NCBI RefSeq assembly: GCF_900605005.1 | Contig: NZ_LR027558.1 | Coordinates: forward strand, 1,374,263 to 1,421,242 | DNA: 46,980 nt | Origin: Acidipropionibacterium timonense | Lineage (GTDB): Bacteria; Actinomycetota; Actinomycetes; Propionibacteriales; Propionibacteriaceae | Direction: 5' to 3' | Position numbers and translations under genes: made by a program | The notes under the pieces: generated by a model | Seen by the model: only the letters and a program-made list of their open reading frames with translations | Databases searched by the model: none | Told to the model about the DNA's origin: nothing | Shown here: positions 1 to 9,527 of the stretch, in pieces | How positions within the stretch are numbered: the first letter of the stretch is position 1 | Layout: every line of letters starts with the position of its first letter

Positions 1-136
1 TGAAGCCATCAACGGCAGACTCGAACACCTCCGCGGCATCGCCCTGGGATTCCGCAACCTCACCCACTACATCACCAGATCACTCCTGGAGACCGGAGGA
101 TTCAGACCCCGACTACACCCTGGATCCTGAAGAGCC
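1..136 (+). mobile_element. Right end of an ISL3-family insertion sequence (partial)
   Basis: The first 136 bases are the 3' end of an insertion sequence whose start lies before the window. The transposase stop is at 128-130, and the sequence GAAGAGCC follows at 129-136. ISL3-family elements of actinobacteria begin with GGCTCTTC, so this is the expected right terminus with the stop codon inside the inverted repeat. The element boundary is placed after base 136. The left end and the target duplication cannot be checked here. Confidence 0.7.
2..130 (+). CDS. ISL3-family transposase, C-terminal 42 residues (5' partial)
   Basis: The reading frame is open from the first bases of the window and encodes 42 residues before TGA. 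The tail contains GRLEHLRGIALGFRN and a final GGFRPRLHPGS, typical of the C-terminus of ISL3-family DDE transposases. Residues in this tail support family assignment only, because the catalytic acidic residues lie upstream of the window. The gene is cut by the window edge, and nothing visible says whether the full element is intact. Confidence 0.75.
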   Translation, partial: EAINGRLEHLRGIALGFRNLTHYITRSLLETGGFRPRLHPGS

Positions 137-380
137 ACTGGACTGTCACGAAATGATACTTCCAGCCGGTCACGTATCCTCGGTAACTCATCCAGGGTAC
201 CCCCTACTCATCGCATAGTGGCTGCATGGGTTGAGGGCGATTGCGGTGGGGCAGGGTGTGGCGCAGCGCTGCGCGATCCTGGCCTCGCAGGCGCAGAACT
301 GTCGTACCTGTCTCATAGAGTCGTCTTCATACCGATGACCCGCGTCCGCCGCCCGGGGATGAGTACGAGAGGAGAGGCCC
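131..380. other. Intergenic region between ISL3 end and recC
   Basis: This 250-bp stretch holds no convincing gene. It contains a perfect 14-bp palindrome (GCGCAGCGCTGCGC, 261-274) and a -10-like TAGAGT at 316-321 that would place a transcript start near 327 and give recC a 5' leader of about 50 nt. No good -35 box is visible. A GGGTACCC palindrome lies near 197-204. The recC ribosome-binding site (GAGAGGAGAG) is just before 381. Confidence 0.4.
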
Positions 381-3300
381 ATGACGCCGTCGTTGACGCT
401 GCACCTCCACGACGACTGGGACGCCCTCGCCGACGACGCCGCGACCATCCTCACCGCGCCCCGCGCCGACCCGTTCGCCGTCCCGCTGCTCGTCACCTCC
501 TCGACCGCCCATTCCCGAGCACTGGGACAGGCCGTGGCGCGGCGCCGCGGCGTCGCCGCCGGTCTGCAGGGCATGAGCCCCGCAGGCTTGCGGGCGCACC
601 TCGAGGAGGCCGTCCTCGGCCCAGACGCCGACGCGGACCGGTGGTCGGGCGAGGCCCTCACCCTGCGCATCCTCGACCTCATCGATTCCCCGAGGCTCAC
701 CGGCGACCCCGACCTGGAACCGGTCCGCCAGCACCTGGCCCACAGCGCCGACCGGGGTGTTCCGCGTCCGGCCTGGACGACGGCGCGGAGGGCCGGCAGC
801 GCCCTGGAGGCCCTGGTGCGCCAGAATCCTGCGCTGCTGGCCCGGTGGCGCCGCGGCGAGCGGGTCGACTCCTCGGGAGCACCGCTGGGAGCCGACCGGG
901 CCTGGTGGGCTGCGGTGTGGCAGGGATTGCACGAGGAGCACCCCGACGAGGCCGACGTCGACCCCGTCGAGCGGCTCGCCCTCACCTGCCAGCGCCTCAC
1001 GGCCGACCAGGTGACCTGGCCATCGGTGCTGTGGCTGACCGGGCCCGTGACGCAGCAGGCCGACGTGCAGCTCGTCGCGGCGTTGTCCCGGCACGTCCCG
1101 GTCACCGTCATGCACGTTGACCACGACGTGTCCGGGTTCCAGACCTTCGGGTTGGCCCGCGCCGCGACGACGGCGACGTGGCGTCAGGCGGTCGATGAGG
1201 TCGGCGGTGAGGTCGTCGACCGTCGTACCGGACGGCGCCCCACGGCCGCCCTCAGTCTGCACGAGTGCCACGGACCGGACCGACAGGCCGAGGTCGTCGC
1301 CGACGTCATCTGCCACAGCCTGGCCGAGATGCCCGACAGCGAACCGCGTGACATCGTCGTCCTGTGCCCCGCCGGGTCCGAGCAGGCAGAACTGCTCGTG
1401 GCCATGTCGCGTCCCCACGACCCGACCTCGACGAGCCTGCCGACGCCGATCTCGCGGTGTCGAGTCGCCGGGCGTCCGGCCGGGGGGACGGGAAACCCCG
1501 TGGCCGACGTCGTCGTCCGGGTGCTGCGGATGCCCGGATCGCGTCAGGGGGCCGGGGACCTGCTCGACCTGTGTGCCATGCCTGCGGTGGCGCAACGCTT
1601 CGACCTGTCCCCCGACGATCTCGGCGAGCTGCGTCGACTCGTCGTCGACGCCGGCATCCGCTGGGGACTCGACGCGGCCGACCGGGCACGCAACGGGGTG
1701 GACGGCGTCCGCCAGTCGACGTGGCTGGCCGGGGTCGACAGGATGCTCCTGGGCATCGCCATGTCCGTCGATCCCCCGTCGCACATCGGCACCATCACCC
1801 CGGTCGATGACATCGGCACGACGACCATTCCCCTCGTCGGAGCCGTGGCCGAACTCGTGTCACGACTGCGTCGGGCCCTCCTGCTGTGCGCCGAACCCGC
1901 CACGGTGAGCCAGTGGGCCGAGCGCGTCGCCACCCTCGTCGACGATCTGGCCGCGGCCCCCGCGTCGATGTCCTGGGCCGTCCCGGCGACCCTCGGAATG
2001 CTCACCGGACTGCAGACGAGCGCCACGGGTCGGCTCCTCGACTCCCGCGAGGTCGCCGACCTGCTCGAATCCCTGGCCGCCCGACGACCGGGCCGACCGT
2101 CGTGGTTCAACGGGTCGTGCCAGGTGTGTTCACCGGCCGAACTCGACACCATCGCCCACGACGTCGTCATCCTCGTCGAACCCGACCGCACCGAGCCGTC
2201 GACGGACCTGCTGCGCGGGCTGCGCGCCCCCGGGGACCCACGAGACGACCCGGGCGCCCTCTCGAGGCAGTACCTGGTCGACGCCGTCGCCGCGGCCCGT
2301 CACCGGCTCGTCGTCGTGCGTGGCGGCCTCGACCCGGTGACCAATGCGCCGGTGCTGCCCGGCCCCTTCGTCTCGGCCCTGGTCGCCAGCGGCGCCACGA
2401 GAGTCGTCCATGGTCTGCAGCCGTTCTCCCCCGCGGAGTTCCCGCCCGGGCCCGCCCCATGGCGCAGCGTCGACGCCGTCAACGCCGTGGCGCGGTCGAC
2501 TCCCCAGCCAAGACCGCGCCTCCTGCCGCCCCCGGCCGACCCGCGCTCGCCGCAGTACGCACCCGCCGACATCGCCGCGGCGCTGACGAACCCGGCGCGC
2601 ACCGTGCTGCGAGCCAGGATGGGTGCCCCTGCTGCCGCCCGGCATGACGAGGTCGACGAGGCGCTCCCCCTCGTCCTCGACCCGCTGGCCGGCTTCGGGG
2701 TCCGGCAGCGGCTGCTCGACGACCTCGAACACGGTGCCGACGCCCAGCAGGCCGCGATCGCCGAGCGACTCCGCGCCAGCACTCCACCCGGCGAGCTGGG
2801 CCGTGGACCGCTGTACGAGCGGCTCGCCGAAGCCGAGTCCATCGCCGCCACCGCCGCCGGGCTGCGCGGTGAGGCACCGACGCGGGTCGTCGACGTCGAT
2901 TTCGACCTCGTCGACGGGATGCTGCCGCCGCTGCGCTGGCCCGACGGGGCGCTCATCGATCCGCAACGTCCGCTGCGCCTCGTCGGGCGGATCCTCTCGT
3001 CCGGACCGGTCCTCGTGCGATCGGGGGCCTCGCGGGTCAACGGTCGGGCCATCCTCTCGGCCTGGGTCGATCTGCTGGCGGCCGCCGCCTGCGACCCGGC
3101 CCCCGGCCTGTGGCGGGCGGTCCTCGTGAGCCGCAGCGGCACGCTGCAACTCGTGGCCCCCGACCCGACGACGTCGACGCAGCTGCTCGCCGGACTGCTC
3201 CGGGCGGCGTGGTGGTCGTCCCAGCAACTCCTGCCCATGACCGCCTCACTGGCGGCGGTCATGACCGGCATGGTGACGCCGTGGGTTCCCCGCGGGTCCT

Positions 3301-3476
3301 CCCCCGCCGAGCAGCAATGGGGCCAGGATCACGACGCGAACTGGGCGCCCTTCATCGGTCCGACGCTCACCGATCTCGAAGCAGCCTGCCGAGATCTCGA
3401 CACGACACCCCAGGACCTGGCCGACTGGCTCATGGGGCCGGTCGTCGAGGCGGCAGGACGGCAGGTGCAGCCATGA
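381..3476 (+). CDS. recC: RecBCD exonuclease V, gamma subunit RecC
   Basis: This encodes a 1031-residue RecC-type subunit of the heterotrimeric helicase-nuclease that resects double-strand breaks for recombination. In known RecBCD, RecC is a catalytically dead helicase fold that clamps DNA and recognises Chi. No Walker A motif is visible, as expected. Identification rests on length (E. coli RecC is about 1120 residues), the N-terminal domain, and the position directly before recB and recD. The ATG follows a strong GAGAGGAGAG ribosome-binding site. The gene's TGA overlaps the recB ATG (ATGA at 3473-3476), which implies translational coupling. The operon order C-B-D resembles other actinobacteria and lacks the ptrA gene found in E. 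coli. Confidence 0.9.
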   Translation: MTPSLTLHLHDDWDALADDAATILTAPRADPFAVPLLVTSSTAHSRALGQAVARRRGVAAGLQGMSPAGLRAHLEEAVLGPDADADRWSGEALTLRILDLIDSPRLTGDPDLEPVRQHLAHSADRGVPRPAWTTARRAGSALEALVRQNPALLARWRRGERVDSSGAPLGADRAWWAAVWQGLHEEHPDEADVDPVERLALTCQRLTADQVTWPSVLWLTGPVTQQADVQLVAALSRHVPVTVMHVDHDVSGFQTFGLARAATTATWRQAVDEVGGEVVDRRTGRRPTAALSLHECHGPDRQAEVVADVICHSLAEMPDSEPRDIVVLCPAGSEQAELLVAMSRPHDPTSTSLPTPISRCRVAGRPAGGTGNPVADVVVRVLRMPGSRQGAGDLLDLCAMPAVAQRFDLSPDDLGELRRLVVDAGIRWGLDAADRARNGVDGVRQSTWLAGVDRMLLGIAMSVDPPSHIGTITPVDDIGTTTIPLVGAVAELVSRLRRALLLCAEPATVSQWAERVATLVDDLAAAPASMSWAVPATLGMLTGLQTSATGRLLDSREVADLLESLAARRPGRPSWFNGSCQVCSPAELDTIAHDVVILVEPDRTEPSTDLLRGLRAPGDPRDDPGALSRQYLVDAVAAARHRLVVVRGGLDPVTNAPVLPGPFVSALVASGATRVVHGLQPFSPAEFPPGPAPWRSVDAVNAVARSTPQPRPRLLPPPADPRSPQYAPADIAAALTNPARTVLRARMGAPAAARHDEVDEALPLVLDPLAGFGVRQRLLDDLEHGADAQQAAIAERLRASTPPGELGRGPLYERLAEAESIAATAAGLRGEAPTRVVDVDFDLVDGMLPPLRWPDGALIDPQRPLRLVGRILSSGPVLVRSGASRVNGRAILSAWVDLLAAAACDPAPGLWRAVLVSRSGTLQLVAPDPTTSTQLLAGLLRAAWWSSQQLLPMTASLAAVMTGMVTPWVPRGSSPAEQQWGQDHDANWAPFIGPTLTDLEAACRDLDTTPQDLADWLMGPVVEAAGRQVQP

Positions 3477-6400
3477 CCGACATCTTCGACATCACCGCAC
3501 CCCTGCCTCACGGCACGGTCCTGCTCGAGGCCAGCGCCGGGACGGGCAAGACCTGGTCGATCGCGGCGGTGTGCGCCCGCGCCATCGTCGCCGACGGCCT
3601 CGACGTGTCCGCCCTGCTCGTCGTCACCTTCAACCGCTCGGCCACCCGCGAACTACGCGGCCGCATCCACGGCCGGCTGGCCCACACCGTCGCGGTCCTC
3701 GAGGGTCGGGGGGCACCCAAGGACCAGCTCGACGAGTTCCTCCTCGACGCCGATGAGGCCGTCCTGGCCGAGCGTCTCGAGCGGGCTGGACGGGCCCTCG
3801 ACCACATGGGGGCGGCGACCATCGCCACGACCCACGAGTTCGCCGCCCGGATGCTCGATGAGCTGGGCATCCTCGCCGATTCCGATCCCACGTCGACCCT
3901 CCTGCCCGACCTCGGCCCGCTCGTCGACGAGGTGAGCGCCGATCTGTTCCTGACCGATCACGTCGACGACCCCCAGGCTCCCCGGCCGGAGTCATGGCAG
4001 CGTCTGGGCAGGCAGGTCGCCGTACGCCACGGCGAGGTCGACCTGCCCGAACCACCCGCCGACGGCCCCGGGCGGGCGCGTAACACGTGGGCGCAACGGG
4101 TCCGCGCCGAGAGCACGCGCCGCAGTCGTCTGCTCGGGGTGCACACCTTCGACGACCTCATCAGCGACCTCGCGTCGGCCCTGGCCGACCCGCAGCGGGG
4201 CCAGGTGGCCTGTGCCATCCTCGCCGACCGGTTCCGACTCGTCCTCGTCGACGAGTTCCAGGACACCGACCCGCTCCAGTGGGAGGTGCTGCGCCGGGCC
4301 TTCCACCATCGATCCGACCTGTGGCTCATCGGCGACCCCAAGCAGTCCATCTACGCCTTCCGTGGGGCCGACATCCACTCCTACCTCGCCGCCGCCTCGG
4401 CGGCCGATCACCGTCTGGAACTGGCGACGAACTGGCGCTCCGACGGGCCGGTCGTCGACGCCGTGAGCACCGTCTTCGGGCGTGCCTGGCTCGGTGACCC
4501 GCTCATCCACGTGAGCCGGGTCGAGGCCCGTCACGCCACCTGCCGGCTCGAGTCCGTGCCATCCGGGGATCACCGGTACGACTGGTCGCAACCGGTGCAA
4601 CTGCGCGCCATCGCCCCGGAGGGCCCGGCGGCGATGACCGGTCCGCGGGCCGACGAGCTCATCACCGCCGACCTCGTCAACCAGGTCATCATGATGCTCG
4701 AGGGCGGCTCGACGTGGCAGCCCGACGGCCAACCCCGCCGTCCGCTGGAACCCGGCGACATCGCCGTCCTCGTGCGCACCCGACGCCGCGGGGCACAGAT
4801 CCAGGCGGCGCTGGCCGCGGCCGGACAACCGGCGGTCTTCGCCGGCGACACCTCGGTGTGGTCCTCCCGGGCGGCCGGCGACCTGGCTGACCTCCTCGAG
4901 GCCCTCGACGACCCGCAGCCGACGACGATCACCCGGCTGTGCCTCAGCCACCTCATCGGGGCCAACCCCGCCGATCTGGCCCGCGAGGACTCGCGGATGC
5001 GCTCCGACCTCGCCGTCGACCTGGCCGCCTGGGCACCCCGATGGGACGAGCTGGGCCCGTGGGGGGTCGTCCAGGCGCTCGTCCACCGCCCCGGACTGCT
5101 GGCCCGGATCCTCGGCTCGCCCGAGGGCGAGCGGTATGTCACCGACCTGCGCCACGTCGCCCAGGGCACCCATGCCGCCATCCGCGACAACGCCCTGACA
5201 GCGGCCGATGCCGCGGCGTGGATCCGTGGCCGCTCCGCGCTGTCCGACGACGAGTCGCCCCGACGCCTGGAGACCGACCGGCGGGCGGTGTCCATCATGA
5301 CGATCCACCGCGCCAAGGGCCTCGGCTTCCCCGTCGTCCTCCTGCCTGACGTCGCCTCCTCGTGGGTGCGCCGGGACAAGCCCGAGGAGCCCATCGTGTG
5401 GTTCGACGGCTCCCGGCGTGTCCTGCACCTGGGCGGGTCCGGGGCCGACCGGGACCGGGCCTGGCGGTCCCACCGGGACGACGAGTTGGCCGAGGACCTG
5501 CGCACGCTCTACGTCGCCATGACCCGGGCCCGCTCGGCCCTGAGGCTGTGGTGGGCCCCGGCACCGTCCCGATTCCGCGGCTCGGCCCTGCAACGCCTCC
5601 TCGAGTTCGACGACGCACGAGGCGCCGACCCGGGCGTCGGCGAGGCGCTGCACCACGGACCGCACGAGTGCGCCCGCCTCGCCGGCTCGCCCGTGCATGT
5701 CGTCGACGTCCCCCGACAGATCGCCCTGGAACGCCATGACGACGTCGCCGACCGGCACCTGGGGCAGGCGGCGTCCATGACGCGGCCCATCGACGGCACC
5801 TGGGTCCGGACCTCCTACTCCGCCCTCACCGCAGACCTCCACGCGGCGGCGCTCGTCGAGGCCAGGAGCGGTCTCGACGAGCCCGAGGCGGACGCGGCAC
5901 CAGAACCCCTCGCCACCGGCGCGGCGACCGACACCACCGACGCCACGTCGGCCCAGCCCAGCGAGGAGGAGACGACCCTGCTGTGCACCATGCCCGGCGG
6001 AACGTCGTTCGGCACCCTCGTCCACGCCGTCCTCGAGCGCGTCGACACCGACACCGACGATCTGCACGCCGAGGTGCTCGCACGCACCCGCCGCCTCCTG
6101 CGTTCCGGACCGATGGACGGCGTCGCCCCCGAACAGCTCGCCGACGGCCTCGTCGACGTGCTCCACGCCGACCTGGGCGACCTGCTGCCCGGGCAGTGCC
6201 TGGCCGACGTGCCCGTCAGGGATCGACGGGCCGAGCTCGACTTCGAGCTGGCCCTGGCCCCGCGCAGCTCAGGTGCCGCCACCGTCGGCGACATCGCCGC
6301 GGCCCTGCGGGACCCCGCGCTCGTACCACCCGAGGATCCCCTGGCCGGGTACGGCGCCGTCCTGGCCGAGTCCCCCGCCGCCCCCCGAGTGCTCGCGGGC

Positions 6401-6799
6401 TTCCTCACCGGCTCCATCGACGCCGTCCTGCGCACCCCGCAGGGCCGCTTCGTCGTCGTCGACTACAAGACGAACCGAGCCCCGACACCGCCTGGGCGGC
6501 TGCTGAGACCGGCCGACTACGACGCGGCGACGATGACGGCGATGATGATCGACTCGCACTATCCGCTCCAGGCGCTGCTCTACAGCGCGGCCCTGCACCG
6601 CTTCCTCGCGGCGACCCTCGCCGACTACGACCCGGCGCGCCACCTGGGTCCGGTGGGTTACCTCTTCGTCCGCGGCATGTCCGGGCACCGCACCGGCGTC
6701 GCGGCCGGCACCACGCCGCCCGGGGTCTTCGTCTGGCATCCGCGCACCGACCTGGTGGTGCGGGTGAGCGATCTGTTGGGAGGACGCCGTGCCCGCTGA
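3473..6799 (+). CDS. recB: RecBCD exonuclease V, beta subunit RecB (helicase-nuclease)
   Basis: This 1108-residue SF1A helicase with a C-terminal nuclease unwinds DNA 3'-5' and cuts it. Visible motifs are Walker A EASAGTGKT (about residues 19-27), motif II VDEFQD (about 257-262), motif III GDPKQSIYAFRGA (about 286), MTIHRAKGLGFPVV, the motif VI region YVAMTRARS, and the nuclease core: His in GTLVHAVLERV, GSIDAVL, and VVDYKTNR (about 993-1000). All catalytic positions look intact. The frame is open much further upstream inside recC, but the start at 3473 is chosen because ATGA overlaps the recC stop and the RecB N-terminus aligns there. The last 11 nt overlap recD. Confidence 0.95.
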   Translation: MTDIFDITAPLPHGTVLLEASAGTGKTWSIAAVCARAIVADGLDVSALLVVTFNRSATRELRGRIHGRLAHTVAVLEGRGAPKDQLDEFLLDADEAVLAERLERAGRALDHMGAATIATTHEFAARMLDELGILADSDPTSTLLPDLGPLVDEVSADLFLTDHVDDPQAPRPESWQRLGRQVAVRHGEVDLPEPPADGPGRARNTWAQRVRAESTRRSRLLGVHTFDDLISDLASALADPQRGQVACAILADRFRLVLVDEFQDTDPLQWEVLRRAFHHRSDLWLIGDPKQSIYAFRGADIHSYLAAASAADHRLELATNWRSDGPVVDAVSTVFGRAWLGDPLIHVSRVEARHATCRLESVPSGDHRYDWSQPVQLRAIAPEGPAAMTGPRADELITADLVNQVIMMLEGGSTWQPDGQPRRPLEPGDIAVLVRTRRRGAQIQAALAAAGQPAVFAGDTSVWSSRAAGDLADLLEALDDPQPTTITRLCLSHLIGANPADLAREDSRMRSDLAVDLAAWAPRWDELGPWGVVQALVHRPGLLARILGSPEGERYVTDLRHVAQGTHAAIRDNALTAADAAAWIRGRSALSDDESPRRLETDRRAVSIMTIHRAKGLGFPVVLLPDVASSWVRRDKPEEPIVWFDGSRRVLHLGGSGADRDRAWRSHRDDELAEDLRTLYVAMTRARSALRLWWAPAPSRFRGSALQRLLEFDDARGADPGVGEALHHGPHECARLAGSPVHVVDVPRQIALERHDDVADRHLGQAASMTRPIDGTWVRTSYSALTADLHAAALVEARSGLDEPEADAAPEPLATGAATDTTDATSAQPSEEETTLLCTMPGGTSFGTLVHAVLERVDTDTDDLHAEVLARTRRLLRSGPMDGVAPEQLADGLVDVLHADLGDLLPGQCLADVPVRDRRAELDFELALAPRSSGAATVGDIAAALRDPALVPPEDPLAGYGAVLAESPAAPRVLAGFLTGSIDAVLRTPQGRFVVVDYKTNRAPTPPGRLLRPADYDAATMTAMMIDSHYPLQALLYSAALHRFLAATLADYDPARHLGPVGYLFVRGMSGHRTGVAAGTTPPGVFVWHPRTDLVVRVSDLLGGRRAR

Positions 6800-8642
6800 C
6801 CTCGTCCCCCTCACCGCCGGGCCGCTCCTGGAACCGCTGTGCCGTGCCGGCGTCCTCACCGCCGCCGACGTCCACCTCGCCCGGCTGCTCTGCCGGACCT
6901 GCGGCGAACGGGACGAGCGGGTCGTCCTGGCGCTGGCCCTCACCTGTCGGGAACTGCGACGCGGATCGGTGCACCTGGACCCCCGCACCATCGCGGCCGA
7001 CGTCCTGCGCGACCTCGTCGACCCCGCCTTCCTCGAGTCCGCCGACCCGGCGGTGCGCTCCGCCGTCGACGCCGTCGAGGCCATGACCTGGCCCGACCCC
7101 GACGACTGGCTCGCCACTCTGGCGGCCAGCCCCGCCGTCGCCGACCTCACCAGCCCCGTCAACACCCTGCCGGCACGCCTCGACGACGACCTGCTCCATC
7201 TGGAGCGCTACTGGCAGGCCGAGGACGTCGTCGCACGACGCCTGGCCGAGCTCGCCGCCGATCTCCCACGCACCGATCCCGTCGAGGCCGTCGCCCTCGT
7301 CCGCGACGCCCTGGCGGGCAGCCACACCATCCTCGACGAGGCACAACTCGACGCCGCACGAGCGGCCGCGTCGCACCGGGTGTCCGTGCTCGCCGGCGGG
7401 CCCGGCACCGGCAAGACGACGACCGTCTGCGCGATCCTCGCCGTCCTGCGCGCCGCGGACCCACACCTGGGGCGGATCGCCCTGGCCGCCCCCAGCGGCA
7501 AGGCCGCCGCCCGGCTGCGGGACGCCGTCGCCGAGGTGTCCCAGCGGATGCCCGCCGACCTCGTCCCACCGACCGCCGAGGCCATGACCGTCCACTCGCT
7601 GCTGGGCTGGCACGGCCCCGGGCGCGGGTTCACCTTCGACCGGCTCGACCCGCTGCCCTACGGGGTCATCGTCGTCGACGAGGCCTCCATGCTCTCGCTG
7701 CCGCTCACCGCCTCCCTGCTCGACGCCGTCGGGCCCGCCACCCGGGTGCTCCTCGTCGGCGACCCCGGCCAGCTCGTCTCGGTCGACGCGGGGTCGGTGC
7801 TGGCCGACATCGTCGCCTCGGCCGACCTCCTCGGCCGCACGGATCGCGGCGAGCCGAGGCTGCCGGTGACCACCCTCACCCGCAACCATCGCTCCGGTGG
7901 GGGCATCGCCGACCTCGCCGAGGCGGTCCGACGCGGCCTGCCCGTCGACGCCCTGGCCGTGCTCTCCGAGAACCCCGAGACCATCACCTTCATCGACGCC
8001 GACCCGGCCATGACGCCGCTTGACACCATCCCGGAGGTCCTCGCGACCGTCCGTCGCACCGCCACGACGGTCCGCGACCATGCCGCTGCCGGCCGCGACG
8101 ACGAGGCCCTCGCCGGGGTCGACGCCCACCGTCTGCTGTGCGCGCACCGACTGGGCCCGTACGGCGTCGCCGAATGGTCGGGCCAGATGATCGCCGCCCT
8201 GTCCGACGTCATGCCGGGGCTCGGCCGAGGACGCTGGGTGCTCGGCGAGCCGACGATGGCGACCCACAACATGCGCCAGCTCCAAGTGAGCAACGGCGAC
8301 TGCGGGGTCGTCGTCGAGACCACACCGGTGCCGACGGTCGCCCTGCCCGGCCCCGGCGGCACGAGCTGGCGTCTGCCCTGTTCCCTCGTCCAGACCCTGC
8401 AACCCTTGCAGGCCATGACCGTGCACAAGGCCCAGGGCAGCCAGTTCGACGACGTCACCGTCGTCCTGCCCCCGCCCGACTCGGCCCTGCTCACCCGGGA
8501 ACTCCTCTACACGGCGCTCACCCGGGCACGGCGTCACCTCACCGTCGTCGGCACCCGCGAGTCGGTGACCCGGGCCGTCCTCCAGCCCACCCGGCGTCAC
8601 TCAGGGCTGGCGCGACGCTGGAGACGTCAGATCGACTCCTGA
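6789..8642 (+). CDS. recD: RecBCD exonuclease V, alpha subunit RecD
   Basis: RecD is the 5'-3' motor of RecBCD. The 617-residue product has Walker A GGPGTGKTTT (about residue 201), motif II VVDEAS (about 295), VLLVGDPGQLVSVDAGSVL, the MTVHKAQGSQF motif and YTALTRARRHLTVVG near the C-terminus, so all SF1B motifs appear intact. It starts at a GTG inside the end of recB (11-nt overlap), which supports coupled synthesis of the three subunits. Its 3' end runs 42 bp into the 3' end of the opposite-strand nudC, leaving no room for an ordinary terminator. Confidence 0.93.
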   Translation: MPADLVPLTAGPLLEPLCRAGVLTAADVHLARLLCRTCGERDERVVLALALTCRELRRGSVHLDPRTIAADVLRDLVDPAFLESADPAVRSAVDAVEAMTWPDPDDWLATLAASPAVADLTSPVNTLPARLDDDLLHLERYWQAEDVVARRLAELAADLPRTDPVEAVALVRDALAGSHTILDEAQLDAARAAASHRVSVLAGGPGTGKTTTVCAILAVLRAADPHLGRIALAAPSGKAAARLRDAVAEVSQRMPADLVPPTAEAMTVHSLLGWHGPGRGFTFDRLDPLPYGVIVVDEASMLSLPLTASLLDAVGPATRVLLVGDPGQLVSVDAGSVLADIVASADLLGRTDRGEPRLPVTTLTRNHRSGGGIADLAEAVRRGLPVDALAVLSENPETITFIDADPAMTPLDTIPEVLATVRRTATTVRDHAAAGRDDEALAGVDAHRLLCAHRLGPYGVAEWSGQMIAALSDVMPGLGRGRWVLGEPTMATHNMRQLQVSNGDCGVVVETTPVPTVALPGPGGTSWRLPCSLVQTLQPLQAMTVHKAQGSQFDDVTVVLPPPDSALLTRELLYTALTRARRHLTVVGTRESVTRAVLQPTRRHSGLARRWRRQIDS

Positions 8643-9527
8643 CTCCGGGCTCGGCAGACGCCCGGCCAGCCATGAGTCGATGAGCAGACGCGCCACCGAC
8701 ATCGGCCCGGGCAGGGTCATCTCGCCGCGGGCCACGAGGTCGCGCACCTCGTCGCGCCGGTACCAGGCCCCCTCGACGAGCTCCTCGCCGTCGACCCGCA
8801 CCGGTCCGGTCCCACGCGAGACGAAGGCGAGCATGAGCGAGCGCGGGAAGGGCCACGGCTGGGAGACGACGTAGCGCGTCGCCTGCACCTGCACCCCGGT
8901 CTCCTCGGCCACCTCGCGGGCCACCGCGTGCTCGGCGGCCTCGCCGGCCTCGACGAACCCGGCGAGCACCGACACCCGTCCGGGTGCCCACCGCCCCTGA
9001 CGGGCCAGGACGATCCGGTCGTCGTCGTCGAGGACGGCGGTGATGATCGCCGGATCGGTTCGCGGGAAGACGACGTGACCACACAGGACGCACACCCGCG
9101 CCGGACCACCGCTGGTCGCCCGGGTCGACCCGTGACAGCGCGGGCAGGCCGGCATCGACTCGTGCCAGGTGAGCGTCGCCAGCCCCGCCCAGGCCAGCTC
9201 CCGGTCGGCTGGCCCCAGCTCTGCGCTGCGCAGCTGGACGACGCCGCCGTCCCCACCCGCAGGGGCACTCGGCTCGGTGATCGACCCGCGGAGGGTGAAC
9301 CACGGGCGACCGTCCACGAGCCCGAGAAGGAAGTGGCGCTGGTCGTCCCGCTCCCCCTGCGTCGGTACCCCCGACAGCCGCCCGTCACCGTCGACCGCGA
9401 CCCGGCAGTCCTCGTCGATGACGAGGACCCGCGCCTCCGGGCTGGTCCACCGCGCCTCGTTGGCGGCCGGGTCGTCCCGGTCGGCATGGCAGCGGTCGAG
9501 CTGGGCTGCGGTGATGAAGGTCGTCAC
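8601..9527 (-). CDS. nudC: NUDIX NAD(+)/NADH pyrophosphatase NudC
   Basis: The product hydrolyses NAD(H) to NMN(H) plus AMP and, in characterised homologues, removes NAD caps from RNA. The 308-residue protein has a four-Cys zinc ribbon (Cys128, Cys131, Cys146, Cys149), a Nudix box starting at Gly190 (GFVEAGEAAEHAVAREVAEE) and the NudC signature SQPWPFP (222-228). It starts with GTG whose last two bases overlap the adnB TGA (GTGA at 9524-9527), so it is the third gene of the adnA-adnB-nudC operon. nudC also lies beside the Adn genes in mycobacteria (from memory, Rv3199c). The 3' end overlaps recD by 42 bp in convergent orientation. Confidence 0.93.
   Translation of the reverse strand: MTTFITAAQLDRCHADRDDPAANEARWTSPEARVLVIDEDCRVAVDGDGRLSGVPTQGERDDQRHFLLGLVDGRPWFTLRGSITEPSAPAGGDGGVVQLRSAELGPADRELAWAGLATLTWHESMPACPRCHGSTRATSGGPARVCVLCGHVVFPRTDPAIITAVLDDDDRIVLARQGRWAPGRVSVLAGFVEAGEAAEHAVAREVAEETGVQVQATRYVVSQPWPFPRSLMLAFVSRGTGPVRVDGEELVEGAWYRRDEVRDLVARGEMTLPGPMSVARLLIDSWLAGRLPSPESGVDLTSPASRQP

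Noticed and set aside
137-380. tRNA or small RNA gene upstream of recC
   Set aside because: No cloverleaf, no T-loop GTTCRANNC and no terminator could be found; only a palindrome and a weak -10 remain.
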